Shown one piece after another: positions 19,449 to 29,713 of a DNA stretch of 37,436 nucleotides. Both the position numbers and the translations under genes were made by a program. Within the stretch, counting starts at the first letter, position 1. Each line of letters opens with the position of its first letter. The notes beneath the pieces were generated by a model, which was not told the DNA's origin, made no database searches, and saw only the letters and a program-made list of their open reading frames with translations. The DNA comes from a bacterium (GTDB taxonomy: Bacteria > CLD3), in NCBI GenBank assembly GCA_020850775.1, contig JADZEA010000127.1, forward strand, positions 1 through 37,436, read 5' to 3'.

Positions 19449-21638
19449 ATGCCTTTGTTAGATGAATTGAACGAAAAACAACAAGAAGCGGTGATTAATT
19501 TTAACGGACCTTCTTTGATACTTTCGGGAGCAGGAAGTGGTAAAACACGCGTTTTGACTTACAGAATTGCTTTTATGATTGAGAAAGGTGTTCGTCCCTG
19601 GAATATTTTGTCTGTAACTTTTACTAACAAAGCAGCAAAAGAAATGGTTGAACGGCTTGAACGGCTAATCGGAGCTAACGGAAGAGACGTTTGGGCAGGA
19701 ACGTTTCACTCTACTTTTGCAAAAATTTTACGAAGAGATGCTCACCTTTTAGGCTACGACAGAAATTTTAACATTTACGACAGCGACGACTCAAAAACAA
19801 TAATCAAGTCAATCATCACAAACGACCTGAAAGGTGATACAAAAATGCTCAACCCAAACATTGTTCGCTCAAAAATTTCAGGTGCAAAAAACAAGTTGGT
19901 TTCGCCTTCTGTTTTTGCGAGCCAGGCAGGAAATTTTTTTGAAAGGGAAGTTGCGGAAGTTTACAACGTTTACCAAAAAAGGCTAAGGCAAAACAATGCG
20001 ATGGATTTTGACGATTTGATTTTGGTTCCAATCCAGCTTTTTGAACAGCATCCAAAAGTTCTTGAAGCCTACCAAAACAAGTTTTCCTACATTCTTGTTG
20101 ACGAGTACCAAGACACAAACCACGCACAGTACAAACTCATAAACTTGCTTGCAGCTACTCACAGAAATCTTTGTGTGATTGGCGACGACGACCAGTCAAT
20201 TTATTCTTTTCGCGGAGCAGACATTTCAAACATTTTGAATTTTGAAAAAGATTACCCTGAAACAAAAATTTTTAAACTTGAACAAAACTACCGTTCAACA
20301 AAAAATATTTTGCAGGCAGCAAGCGACGTTGTTAGCAACAATGTTTTGCGGAAGGAAAAAACGATTTGGACAGCAAACGGAAAAGGTGAAAAAATTGCAC
20401 TTCTTGAAGCGTACGATGAAAAAGGAGAAGCCTTAAACGTTCTGACACACCTGACGAAGGAAATTACAATCAACAAGAAAAAATTCAGTGATTTTGCGGT
20501 TCTTTACAGGACGAACTCACAATCACGGGTTTTGGAAGACGTTTTGCGGATTAACGGGATTTCTTACAGAGTTTTTGGTGGTTTAAAATTTTACGACAGA
20601 AAAGAAATCAAAGACGTTTTGGCTTACCTGAAAATCCTTGTTAATCCGCGGGACGACCAGACTTTAAAGAGAATTGTTAATTATCCTTCGCGGAAAATTG
20701 GAGACACTTCAGTTACGGCAATTGAGGATTTTGCAAACAAAAAACAGTGTTCAATGCTTGAAGTTTGTGCGTTTCCGGAGAGTGTTTTTGGTCTTTCGGC
20801 GAGAAGTTACGGAGCGGTGAAAAGGTTTTACGATGAAATTTCAGAAGCAAAGGAAAAGGCAGAAATTTTGCCTTTGGATGAACTTGTAAACTTTGTGGCA
20901 GAAAAATTTCGCCTTGTAAAAGTTTACGAAGAAGAGGGTTCTGAGGAATCGCTTATCCGGAAAGAAAATATTTTAGAGTTGCTTGAGGGAATTAAGGAAT
21001 TTTACGAAGAACGTGAAGACAAAACTTTGACGGCATTTTTGCAGGAAGTTTCGTTAATTACCGATGTTGACAAAGCGAATGAATCCACTGAAGCAGTAAC
21101 TTTAATGACTGTTCACTCGGCAAAAGGGCTTGAGTTTCCTGTTGTTTTTGTTGCAGGACTTGAAGACGGGCTTTTCCCGATTCTTTCGCAAGACAAGCAA
21201 GAAAAAGAAATTGAAGAGGAAAGAAGGCTTTTTTACGTTGCGGTAACTCGTGCAAAAGAAAAATTGTTTTTGAGTTTTGCAAACAACAGAAGGCGTTTTG
21301 GTTACGACCTTGAGAGAGCCTCTAAATCCAGATTTTTGGAAGAGATTTCGGCTGAATTGCTTGACAATCTTTCTCAAACCAAGTTCAAATCTTACCTGAC
21401 AGAGACAAAAATTCCACAAAAAACGGTGAGTTCGGTAAGCCAACAAACGCAACCGGTAACTTTTAGTAAACCTTCGCAGAATTTTAGTGCGGGAATGGTA
21501 GTTACACACGAAGTTTTTGGAAAAGGTAAAATTTCAGCGGTTTCAGGAAGTGGAGCAGAGGCAAGATTAATTATTAATTTTGAAAGTGTTGGTGTAAAAA
21601 CTTTAATTGTAAAATTTGCGAAATTAGAGATTTTGTAG
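19449..21638 (+). CDS. pcrA: UvrD/PcrA-type superfamily I ATP-dependent DNA helicase
   Basis: ORF 729 aa; LNEKQQEAVINFNGPSLILSGAGSGKTRVLTYRIA, VTFTNKAAKEM, ILVDEYQDTNHAQY, GDDDQSIYSFRGAD, LEQNYRSTKNIL, TVHSAKGLEFPVVFVAG. Confidence 0.96.
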   Translation: MPLLDELNEKQQEAVINFNGPSLILSGAGSGKTRVLTYRIAFMIEKGVRPWNILSVTFTNKAAKEMVERLERLIGANGRDVWAGTFHSTFAKILRRDAHLLGYDRNFNIYDSDDSKTIIKSIITNDLKGDTKMLNPNIVRSKISGAKNKLVSPSVFASQAGNFFEREVAEVYNVYQKRLRQNNAMDFDDLILVPIQLFEQHPKVLEAYQNKFSYILVDEYQDTNHAQYKLINLLAATHRNLCVIGDDDQSIYSFRGADISNILNFEKDYPETKIFKLEQNYRSTKNILQAASDVVSNNVLRKEKTIWTANGKGEKIALLEAYDEKGEALNVLTHLTKEITINKKKFSDFAVLYRTNSQSRVLEDVLRINGISYRVFGGLKFYDRKEIKDVLAYLKILVNPRDDQTLKRIVNYPSRKIGDTSVTAIEDFANKKQCSMLEVCAFPESVFGLSARSYGAVKRFYDEISEAKEKAEILPLDELVNFVAEKFRLVKVYEEEGSEESLIRKENILELLEGIKEFYEEREDKTLTAFLQEVSLITDVDKANESTEAVTLMTVHSAKGLEFPVVFVAGLEDGLFPILSQDKQEKEIEEERRLFYVAVTRAKEKLFLSFANNRRRFGYDLERASKSRFLEEISAELLDNLSQTKFKSYLTETKIPQKTVSSVSQQTQPVTFSKPSQNFSAGMVVTHEVFGKGKISAVSGSGAEARLIINFESVGVKTLIVKFAKLEIL

Positions 21639-21684
21639 TTAATTAGCTTTCACAAAAATTTAGTAAGTGCAGGTTTCTCTAAAA

Positions 21685-22992
21685 TTAATTCCTGATTTCT
21701 TTAAAGCCAATCACGTCCATAAAAGCACTGACGCTAAAAACTGCTTTGCCAATTCCTGCTTCACCGTAGCCTTTGGGTGAAGGAAGTTTGTACTTTTCAA
21801 AAGTGTTTTTCCAGGCTAAAAGCAACTTGCAAAAATATTCCAAAGGAGCAGATTCCTGATGCCCTAAAGCTGCCAAAGGTTCAGGACACCAAGTCGTAAA
21901 ACGCGGAACAATTCCTTTGCTCATAAAAAATTCCAAACCTTCAGTTGTGCTTGAAATTGCTTCATCAATGTTTTGGAAGCCTGTTTGTTTGTTCATCTCA
22001 ACTCCGCCAACAAAGTTTGGAATTACGTTTTCTGCACCAAAAACTTCTGACGCTCTGACAACACGTTCAATCCAGTTTTCAAAACCAATCAGCCTTTCCT
22101 TTCCGGGACAGATTTTTGCAAACATTTCTTTTCCCCAAACTTCGTAGTTCGGATGATAAATTTCAACTCCAGCATTTTTTAGCTTTTGGCAATCCTCAAA
22201 AGTCCACGCCTGAACAACAGCCTTTGAAATCCAGCGGTTTGGAAACTTGTTGTTAATTGCTTCCGCGTACTTCAGGTAAAAATCAACTTCGCTTTCACCT
22301 TGCAAATCCGTAACAACGCTTCCACCAGTCAGAGTGTAGGCTTTTGCTGTTGTGTCAAACTCGTTCACGTAGTTTAGTGCTTCCAAAATTTCTTCAATGC
22401 TTTTAATTCCCGTGTAGGTTCTGCCTGCTTTTCGCTGCTGAATAAAATTTGTGTTCAGGTCGCAAAACTGACACTGCTCTTTCCCGTCAAAGTACTGACA
22501 CATCCGGTAAGCGGTCAGGTAAAGCAGGTAACCCCATTCAATCACAGGACAAATTTCACCGATTGGTTTTCCATTAATTTTTTCGTGCCTGTAGTAATCA
22601 GGAACTGGATGGTACTCAACTTCACCAAGGTTCATTTTGTCAAGCGTTAAAGTAATTTTTCCTTCGCACAAAGTTACTAAGTAAGGCGATTCCGGATTTA
22701 TTCTCACCGAAATCGTAGTTGGTAAAAGCCTGAAATCACCGTTTTTGATGCGGATTTCTTCAGGAGCTTTCAGGTTTTCCTGATTTTTCATTTCTTTGAG
22801 TTCAACAAGGTCAAACGTAAAAATGAAGTAATCCTTTGGTTTGTAACCACTTACAATTTTCAAGGCGTCTTCACTAAAGTTCAAACCACGTCGCAAAACA
22901 TCTTGTTTGATTATCGCTTCAACGGGAAGGTTTCTAAACTCTTCAATATTTTTTAGCAGTGTTTCAGAAAAAGTAGAATTTGTCGTAATCAT
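21685..22992 (-). CDS. Radical SAM superfamily protein with atypical CX8CX2C cluster motif, function unknown
   Basis: ORF 435 aa; CQYFDGKEQCQFCDLNTNF, YTLTGGSVV (GGE-like), VVQAWTFEDCQKLKNAGVEIYHPNYEVWGKEMFAKICPGKERLIGFENWIERVVRASEVFGAENVIPNFVGGVE (biotin synthase/HydE-like barrel pattern). Confidence 0.8.
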   Translation of the reverse strand: MITTNSTFSETLLKNIEEFRNLPVEAIIKQDVLRRGLNFSEDALKIVSGYKPKDYFIFTFDLVELKEMKNQENLKAPEEIRIKNGDFRLLPTTISVRINPESPYLVTLCEGKITLTLDKMNLGEVEYHPVPDYYRHEKINGKPIGEICPVIEWGYLLYLTAYRMCQYFDGKEQCQFCDLNTNFIQQRKAGRTYTGIKSIEEILEALNYVNEFDTTAKAYTLTGGSVVTDLQGESEVDFYLKYAEAINNKFPNRWISKAVVQAWTFEDCQKLKNAGVEIYHPNYEVWGKEMFAKICPGKERLIGFENWIERVVRASEVFGAENVIPNFVGGVEMNKQTGFQNIDEAISSTTEGLEFFMSKGIVPRFTTWCPEPLAALGHQESAPLEYFCKLLLAWKNTFEKYKLPSPKGYGEAGIGKAVFSVSAFMDVIGFKEIRN

Positions 22993-23009
22993 TTTTGCCT
23001 TTAAAAATT

Positions 23010-23038
23010 AACCTTCAAAGTTTTTCATTTTGAAGGTT
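23010..23038 (-). terminator. Intrinsic terminator downstream of glyA
   Basis: Inverted repeat AACCTTCAAA (23010-23019) / TTTGAAGGTT (23029-23038); on the minus strand followed by TAATTTTTAAAGG. Confidence 0.8.
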
Positions 23039-23047
23039 GGAAAAAAT

Positions 23048-24334
23048 CTAAGCGTAAAGTGGAAATTGCTTGCAAAGTTCTGAAACTGTTTCTCGTACTT
23101 CGTGAATTACTTGTTCGTTTTCAGCATTTTTAATAGTTTTTGCAATCAGGTTCCCAATGATTTTCATTTCATTTTGCTTAAAACCTCTTGTTGTCAGCGC
23201 CGGAGTTCCAATCCTGACACCACTCGTAACAAAAGGACTTTTTTTATCAAACGGAACCATATTTTTATTGGTTGTGATTCCTGCGTGTTCAAGAAGTGTT
23301 TCAGCTTTTTTTCCTGTAATTTCTTTGTCTGAAAGGTCAATCAAAATTAAGTGATTGTCTGTTCCACCGGAAACCAACTTAAAATCGTGTGAAAGCAAAG
23401 TTTCAGCCAGAACTTTTGCATTTTTAATGACTTGCTTTGAGTAATTTTGGAAATCTTCCGTTAATGCTTCACCAAAAGCAACAGCTTTTCCTGCGATTAC
23501 GTGCATCAAAGGTCCGCCTTGAATTCCAGGCATTACAGTAGAGTCAATTAATTCAGACATCATTTTTGTTCTTCCCGTTTTTGGGGCGGTTTTCCCAAAC
23601 GGGTTTTCAAAATCTTTTCCCATCAAAATCATTCCACCACGAGGTCCACGCAAGGTTTTGTGAGTTGTAGTTGTTACGACGTGGCAAAAAGGAATCGGCG
23701 ATTGCAAAAGCCCGGAAGCAATCAAACCTGCCGGGTGAGCGATGTCCGCAAACAAAAAAGCACCAACTTCGTCAGCAATTTCTCTGAATTTTGAGTAATC
23801 AATTTCTCTTGGGTAAGCGCTTCCACCAGCGATAATCATTTTGGGTTTGTGTTCGTGGGCTTGCTTTCTGACGTCGTCAAAATCAATCAGGTTCGTTTTT
23901 TCAGAGACGCCGTAAGGAACGATTTTGTAGAGTTGCCCTGAAAAATTTACTGGTGAGCCGTGAGTTAAGTGTCCGCCGTGAGCCAAATTCATTCCAAGAA
24001 CGGTGTCCCCAACATTTATAAAAGTAAGGTAAGTTCCGAGGTTTGCCTGCGAGCCGGAATGAGGCTGAACGTTTGCGTACTCTGCACCAAAAAGTTTTTT
24101 TGCTCTGTCTCTTGCAATGTTTTCGGCGACGTCAACAGCTTCACAACCTCCGTAGTAACGGTTTCCGGGATAGCCTTCTGCGTACTTGTTGGTTAGGACT
24201 GAACCAACAGCTTCAAGCACTGCTTTGCTGACAAAATTCTCACTTGCAATCATTTCCAAAGTGTTTTGTTCGCGGTAAAGTTCCTTTTGCAAACTTGCAA
24301 AAACTTCGGGATCCTGATTTTTTATGACTGACAT
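23048..24334 (-). CDS. glyA: Serine hydroxymethyltransferase
   Basis: ORF 428 aa; [73 protein letters not shown]. Confidence 0.97.
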   Translation of the reverse strand: MSVIKNQDPEVFASLQKELYREQNTLEMIASENFVSKAVLEAVGSVLTNKYAEGYPGNRYYGGCEAVDVAENIARDRAKKLFGAEYANVQPHSGSQANLGTYLTFINVGDTVLGMNLAHGGHLTHGSPVNFSGQLYKIVPYGVSEKTNLIDFDDVRKQAHEHKPKMIIAGGSAYPREIDYSKFREIADEVGAFLFADIAHPAGLIASGLLQSPIPFCHVVTTTTHKTLRGPRGGMILMGKDFENPFGKTAPKTGRTKMMSELIDSTVMPGIQGGPLMHVIAGKAVAFGEALTEDFQNYSKQVIKNAKVLAETLLSHDFKLVSGGTDNHLILIDLSDKEITGKKAETLLEHAGITTNKNMVPFDKKSPFVTSGVRIGTPALTTRGFKQNEMKIIGNLIAKTIKNAENEQVIHEVRETVSELCKQFPLYA

Positions 24335-24481
24335 TTTTATCTCCGTGTAAAATTGGTTTTCTTCTTTTTAACACTAAATTTAGCAACTTTAAGTTAAAAA
24401 ATAGAATGTTTTTTTAGCCATCTTTAGTTATCTTTAAGCCGTCAAAGGTTTTAGTTTTTACTAAACAATAAGAATTTAAAA

Positions 24482-25093
24482 ATGAAAAAAGCATTTTTTT
24501 TACTTCTGTTTTGCACAAATCTTGCTTTTGCAGACAAAATTTTCCTGAAAAACGGGAACGCTTTGGAAGGAAAATTTATCGGGCAGGTTGATTCAACAAT
24601 TACTTTTGAAGTTTGGCTCGGCAGAAAAATTATTTCTCTTGAGTTCCAACAATCAAAAGTTGACTCAATGGTTACAGGAACAGAAACAAAAAATGACAAA
24701 CTTTTGAAGGAACTAAAAGTTCAGCTTGACTCTTTGGACAGAAAAAATCCAAACGACTGGTTTGAGCTTGGGATTTGGTGCAGAAAAAACAGGCATTTTG
24801 AAGACGAGGCTCAGGAATGTTTTTACAAAGCATTGGAAGTTGACCCTCACCACCAGTTGGCTTTGATGGAATTAGGTTTGAAACAAAGTTCACCGCGTGC
24901 AATCCGCATTTCTTACACAAAAACCAAACCTTCAGGTTCGTCGGTTCCATCTTTAGATGCAGGAAATTTTGAAGACATTAATTCACTTGTTGGAAATATT
25001 TTAAATTCTGTGCTTTCAGGTTCTGATTCAATGGGTTCAGGTACGGAACTGAACAACCTTTTGAACCAGTTGACTAAACAGTCCGGAAACTAA
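24482..25093 (+). CDS. Secreted hypothetical protein: signal peptide, short LSm/SH3-like N-domain, TPR-like segment
   Basis: ORF 203 aa; MKKAFFLLLFCTNLAFA signal; DKIFLKNGNALEGKFIGQVDSTITFEVWLGRKIISLEFQQSKVDSM; WFELGIWCRKNRHFEDEAQECFYKALEVDPHHQLALMELG. Confidence 0.7.
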   Translation: MKKAFFLLLFCTNLAFADKIFLKNGNALEGKFIGQVDSTITFEVWLGRKIISLEFQQSKVDSMVTGTETKNDKLLKELKVQLDSLDRKNPNDWFELGIWCRKNRHFEDEAQECFYKALEVDPHHQLALMELGLKQSSPRAIRISYTKTKPSGSSVPSLDAGNFEDINSLVGNILNSVLSGSDSMGSGTELNNLLNQLTKQSGN

Positions 25094-25119
25094 AAAAAAT
25101 TAAATTTTAAGGTGCAAAA

Positions 25120-26289
25120 ATGCAAAATTTTATTGGTGTAGATTATTTTGATTTTGACTCTCTTCTTAACGAGGAGGAAATTTTAGTCAGAAATTCAGTT
25201 AGAGATTTTGTTTCTGAAAATCTCATTCCCGTAATTGAAAAACATTACGAGGAAGCAACTTTTCCAAATTACTTAATTCCAAAACTTGCAGAACTTGGAA
25301 TTTTTGGAGCGAACCTTCCTGAAAAATACGGTTGTGCAAATCTTAACAATGTTGCTTACGGTTTAATTATGCAGGAACTTGAAAGAGGCGACAGTGGAAT
25401 CAGGAGTTTTGCTTCTGTTCAAGGTGCTTTGGTGATGTATCCGATTTTCACTTACGGAAGTGAAGAACAAAAAGATTACTGGTTGCCTTTGCTTGCTTCA
25501 GGGAAAAAAATCGGCTGTTTTGGTTTGACTGAACCAGATTTTGGTTCAAATCCGGGCGGAATGATTACGCGGGCAGTTAAAGACGGAAATTCTTACGTTC
25601 TTAACGGTGCAAAAATGTGGATTACAAACGGAACTGTTGCAGACGTTGCAGTTGTTTGGGCAAAACTTGACGGAGTTGTCAAAGGATTTTTAGTTGAAAA
25701 AGGAACTCCCGGTTTTTCTGCTCCTGAAACAAAAGGCAAGTTTTCACTTCGTGCTTCCGTTACAAGCGAACTGATTTTTCAGGATGTCCGAATTCCACTT
25801 GAAAACTTACTTCCAAAAGCAGACGGTTTAGCTGGTCCTTTAGGTTGTTTAAATCAGGCACGTTACGGAATTGCCTGGGGCGTGATTGGTTCAATGCTTG
25901 CTTGCTACGATTCCGCTTTGAACTACTCAAAAACAAGAATTCAGTTTGATAAACCAATTGCTTCTTTCCAAATTATTCAGGATAAACTCGCAAAAATGCT
26001 TACTGAAATTGTTAAAGCACAATTTATGACTTTACAACTTGGAAGATTGAAAGATGCAGGAAAACTTCGCCACCAGCAAGTCTCACTTGCAAAACGAAAC
26101 AACTGCCGTGAAGCACTTGAAATTGCAAGAGCCGCAAGAGACATTCACGGTGCAAACGGAATCGCTAACGAGTATCCCGTAATGCGACACATGTGTAATC
26201 TTGAGTCTGTAAAAACCTACGAAGGAACGGAAGACATCCACGCTTTAATCATCGGTGCAGACATCACAGGAATTCAGGCATTCAGATAA
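25120..26289 (+). CDS. Acyl-CoA dehydrogenase (glutaryl-CoA dehydrogenase-like)
   Basis: ORF 389 aa; GCFGLTEPDFGSNPGGMITRA, YVLNGAKMWITNGTVADVAVVWAK, MRHMCNLESVKTYEGTEDIHALIIGADITGIQAFR. Confidence 0.92.
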   Translation: MQNFIGVDYFDFDSLLNEEEILVRNSVRDFVSENLIPVIEKHYEEATFPNYLIPKLAELGIFGANLPEKYGCANLNNVAYGLIMQELERGDSGIRSFASVQGALVMYPIFTYGSEEQKDYWLPLLASGKKIGCFGLTEPDFGSNPGGMITRAVKDGNSYVLNGAKMWITNGTVADVAVVWAKLDGVVKGFLVEKGTPGFSAPETKGKFSLRASVTSELIFQDVRIPLENLLPKADGLAGPLGCLNQARYGIAWGVIGSMLACYDSALNYSKTRIQFDKPIASFQIIQDKLAKMLTEIVKAQFMTLQLGRLKDAGKLRHQQVSLAKRNNCREALEIARAARDIHGANGIANEYPVMRHMCNLESVKTYEGTEDIHALIIGADITGIQAFR

Positions 26290-26303
26290 AAATTAGTGTT
26301 TTT

Positions 26304-26334
26304 AAGCCTTCAGTTTTTTTAATCCTGAAGGCTT
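26304..26334 (+). terminator. Intrinsic terminator downstream of the acyl-CoA dehydrogenase
   Basis: Inverted repeat AAGCCTTCAG (26304-26313) / CTGAAGGCTT (26325-26334) with a modest T-rich tail. Confidence 0.7.
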
Positions 26335-26367
26335 TTAACTTTTCAAAGCACTAACTTCGGGAAAACC

Positions 26368-27057
26368 TTGAAAAAACCAACCCTTTCAATCATCGTTCCA
26401 ATTTTTAATGAAGAAAAAATACTTGCAGAATTTTTGGAGCAGTTTGCAAATTTTGAAAACATTGAAATTTTGCTCGTTGACGGAAAAAGCACGGATAAAA
26501 CTCAAAAAATTGCTAAAAATTTTCCCGTGAAATTCTTCGTTTGCTCACAAAGAGGCAGAGCTTTTCAAATGAATTTTGGAGCAAAACAAAGCAACTCCGA
26601 AAATTTATTTTTCATTCATTCGGATACAAAAATTACTTACAAGCACATTGAAACGGTGTTTTTTTATTTAGAAAAAGCAAACTTTGTTGCCGGTGCTTTT
26701 GGAATTGAAATTAACTCAGATAAAAAAATATTTAAAATAATCTCAAAAACTGCTAACATTCGTTCTAAAATTTCAGGAATTGCTTACGGCGACCAAGGGC
26801 TTTTTCTCAAAAAACAAACCTTCAACAAAGTTGGTGGTTTTCCTGAAATCCAAATTGGAGAAGACATAAAAATTTCGCAAAAACTAAAAAAAACAGGTAA
26901 AATTACTTTTGTCGGGCAAACGTTGAAAACCTCTCCAAGACGCTGGGAAAACGAAGGAATTATTTTTGTAACTCTAAGGAACTGGTTTTTGGCTGTCCTG
27001 ATTATTTTAGATTTTAACCCCGAAAAAATTGCTAAATTCTACAAAAACAAAAGGTGA
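26368..27057 (+). CDS. Family 2 glycosyltransferase, TIGR04283-like (TTG start)
   Basis: ORF 229 aa; LSIIVPIFNEEKILAEFL, ILLVDGKSTDKTQKIA, QRGRAFQMNFGA, FIHSDTKI, GIAYGDQGLFLKKQTFNKVGGFPEIQIGEDIKISQKLKK. Confidence 0.85.
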   Translation: MKKPTLSIIVPIFNEEKILAEFLEQFANFENIEILLVDGKSTDKTQKIAKNFPVKFFVCSQRGRAFQMNFGAKQSNSENLFFIHSDTKITYKHIETVFFYLEKANFVAGAFGIEINSDKKIFKIISKTANIRSKISGIAYGDQGLFLKKQTFNKVGGFPEIQIGEDIKISQKLKKTGKITFVGQTLKTSPRRWENEGIIFVTLRNWFLAVLIILDFNPEKIAKFYKNKR

Positions 27058-27061
27058 AAAA

Positions 27062-28687
27062 TTGAGTTTTGAAACAGATTTTCTCATAATCGGAAGTGGA
27101 ATTGCTGGTTTAACCTTCGCACTAAAGGCTTCCACAAAAGGTAAAGTTACAATCGTTACAAAAAAACGAAAAAAAGAAAGCAGCACAAACTACGCTCAAG
27201 GTGGAATCGCTACCGTTCTTTCTCCGCTTGATTCCTTTGAAAACCACGTAAAAGACACTCTTGACGCAGGAGCCGGACTCTGTGATAAAAAAGCTGTCGA
27301 TTTTATTGTCAAAAACGGTCCTGAAGTCATTGAGGAATTGATTAATTTAGGTGTAAATTTCACAAAAGAAAAAAATTCCGGCAACTACGATTTAGGTCGC
27401 GAAGGTGGACACTCTCACAGCAGAGTAATTCATTCTCAAGATTTTACAGGAAAAGAAATTGAACGGGCATTAATTTCAGCTTGTAACTCTAACTCAAACA
27501 TTAAAATCCTTGAAAACCACCTTGCTTTTGACCTTTTGACTGATTACCACCTTCACGGAGCAAAAGAATTTGACAAAAATAACATTACTTGTTACGGTGC
27601 TTACGTTTGGGATTCAAAGAATTCAGTTGTAAAAATTTTTCGTGCAAAGTTCATAATTCTTGCAAGTGGTGGAATGGGAAAAGTTTACCTTCACACAACA
27701 AATCCGGAAATTGCAACCGGAGACGGAGTTGCAATCGCTTACAGGGCAGGAGCAAAAGTCGCAAACTTAGAATTTATGCAGTTTCACCCAACTTCACTTT
27801 ACGCTCCAAATCACCCAACTTTTTTAATCAGTGAAGCAGTTCGCGGGTTTGGTGGAATTTTGAAAACCGCTGACGGAAAAACTTTTATGGAAAAATATTC
27901 ACCAACTCAAAAAAGCCTTGCTCCAAGAGACATCGTTGCACGGGCAATTGATGCGGAACTAAAAAAACGTGGCGACGAGTTCGTTTACCTTGACGTTACA
28001 CACCTTCCGAAAGACGAAACAAAACGAACATTTCCAAATATTTACAAAAAATGTAAAGAACTTTTGAACCTTGATTTTACAAAAGAAAAAATTCCCGTTG
28101 TTCCTTCGGCTCACTACCAGTGCGGCGGAATTATCACGAATTTAAAAGGTGAAACAAACATCAAAAGGCTTTACGCTTGCGGAGAAGTTGCTTGCACCGG
28201 ACTTCACGGAGCAAACAGACTTGCAAGCAATTCGCTTCTTGAGGCACTTGTTCTTTCAAAAGCAATTTACCAGGAGCTTGAGACTAAAAACCTTGCAGTT
28301 TTTAACTGTCCAACTTTTCCTGAGTGGAGCGAAGAAGGTACCACAAGCGGTGAAGAATTGGTTTTGATTTCGCACAACATTAAGGAAATTAAAACTTTAA
28401 TGTGGGATTACGTTGGAATTGTTCGTTCAAATCTAAAACTTGAACGTGCCCAAAAAAGGATTAAACTAATTAAAAAAGAGGTGAAAGACTTCTACAACAA
28501 AACCAAACTAAGCTCCGAACTTCTTGAAGTTAGAAATTTGATTGCTTGTGCAGATTTGATTGTTCGCTGTGCAAAAATGAGAACCGAAAGTCGCGGACTT
28601 AATTTTAACATTGATTTCCCGAACCAAAACGAAAAAATTGAAGACTCAGTTTTGTGGCGGTTTGACGCACCTTCAACTTTGGAGTAA
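27062..28687 (+). CDS. nadB: L-aspartate oxidase (likely TTG start at 27062; the ORF track extends upstream to 27029)
   Basis: ETDFLIIGSGIAGLTFALKA, TNYAQGGIATVLSPLDSFENHVKDTLDAGAGLCD, EFMQFHPTSLYA, LISEAVRGFGGIL, VPSAHYQCGGI, GEVACTGLHGANRLASNSLLEALV. Confidence 0.95.
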   Translation: MSFETDFLIIGSGIAGLTFALKASTKGKVTIVTKKRKKESSTNYAQGGIATVLSPLDSFENHVKDTLDAGAGLCDKKAVDFIVKNGPEVIEELINLGVNFTKEKNSGNYDLGREGGHSHSRVIHSQDFTGKEIERALISACNSNSNIKILENHLAFDLLTDYHLHGAKEFDKNNITCYGAYVWDSKNSVVKIFRAKFIILASGGMGKVYLHTTNPEIATGDGVAIAYRAGAKVANLEFMQFHPTSLYAPNHPTFLISEAVRGFGGILKTADGKTFMEKYSPTQKSLAPRDIVARAIDAELKKRGDEFVYLDVTHLPKDETKRTFPNIYKKCKELLNLDFTKEKIPVVPSAHYQCGGIITNLKGETNIKRLYACGEVACTGLHGANRLASNSLLEALVLSKAIYQELETKNLAVFNCPTFPEWSEEGTTSGEELVLISHNIKEIKTLMWDYVGIVRSNLKLERAQKRIKLIKKEVKDFYNKTKLSSELLEVRNLIACADLIVRCAKMRTESRGLNFNIDFPNQNEKIEDSVLWRFDAPSTLE

Positions 28688-28693
28688 AATTTT

Positions 28694-29707
28694 TTAGTTT
28701 AAATCCGAGTAGAATTTTTTGCCTTGAAGAAAGTATTTTCGCACAATACTTTTTTTGTAAAGTGGAAGCTCAAAATTGTTAATTTTTAATTTTTTACGCT
28801 TCTTTAAAACATTAGAAAAATTCTCAAAAAACCACTTGTAAGCCCTGAAAATCCCTTTTGTCCGTTCAAAATCAAATTTCACAAGACCGAAAACGAGTGC
28901 TGCAAAATCCAAAAAAATACGGATTGGTAAAACCTTGGCAAGTGAAAATGCAGAGTAGTTTTTGAGAAGCATCAAAACACTGTTTCGGTGGTTCAGGAAA
29001 ATTTTGAACCAACTTTCCGCTCCAAGTGAAGCTCCGGAGTAGTGAAAAACAACAGAAGTTGGAACACTCCAAACTTCGTAGCCAAAAGAATTGATTCGCC
29101 AGCACAAATCAATTTCTTCAAAGTGCATAAAAAAATCTTCGTCAAGCAGCCCAACTTCGTCAAGCACATCTTTTTTAAGAAAACAAGCGGTTCCGGAAGC
29201 CCAAAAAATTCTTTTTGGTTTGTCGTACTGACCTGAATCTTTTTCCAAAGTGAAAAAAATCCGTCCTCTTGCAAAAGGGTAACCAAGCCAGTCGAGTTCG
29301 CCACCACAAGCTCCGGAGTAATCAAAAAGCGTTTTGTCTTTGATAAAAATCAATTTTGGCTGAAGTGCAACAGCTTTTGGATTTTGTTCAGCAAAGTTTA
29401 CAAGTTCGGAAATCCAGTTTTTTTCTTGTGTTGTGTCGTTGTTTAAAAAAACAACGTACTTTCCACTTGAAATTTTGTAACCAAGGTTGCAACCGCCTGA
29501 GTAACCAATATTTTTGGGGCTTTTGTGGAGTTTTACCCAAGGAAACTCATCTTCAATAATTTGAATGCTTTGGTCTGTTGAACCATTGTCAATTACCAAA
29601 ACCTCAAGATTTTGGTAATCACAATTTTTTAGTGAGTTCAGGCAGTCTTCTAAAATTTCTTCGCCGTTAAAGTGTGGAATTATTACACTTACGAGTGGCA
29701 ATTCCAT
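28694..29707 (-). CDS. Family 2 glycosyltransferase (rhamnosyltransferase-like)
   Basis: ORF 337 aa; LVSVIIPHFNGEEILEDCLNSL, VLVIDNGSTDQSIQIIE, KNIGYSGGCNLGY, VFLNNDTTQEKNW, FWASGTACFLKKDVLDEVGLLDEDFFMHFEEIDLCWRI. Confidence 0.92.
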   Translation of the reverse strand: MELPLVSVIIPHFNGEEILEDCLNSLKNCDYQNLEVLVIDNGSTDQSIQIIEDEFPWVKLHKSPKNIGYSGGCNLGYKISSGKYVVFLNNDTTQEKNWISELVNFAEQNPKAVALQPKLIFIKDKTLFDYSGACGGELDWLGYPFARGRIFFTLEKDSGQYDKPKRIFWASGTACFLKKDVLDEVGLLDEDFFMHFEEIDLCWRINSFGYEVWSVPTSVVFHYSGASLGAESWFKIFLNHRNSVLMLLKNYSAFSLAKVLPIRIFLDFAALVFGLVKFDFERTKGIFRAYKWFFENFSNVLKKRKKLKINNFELPLYKKSIVRKYFLQGKKFYSDLN

Positions 29708-29713
29708 TTTAAT

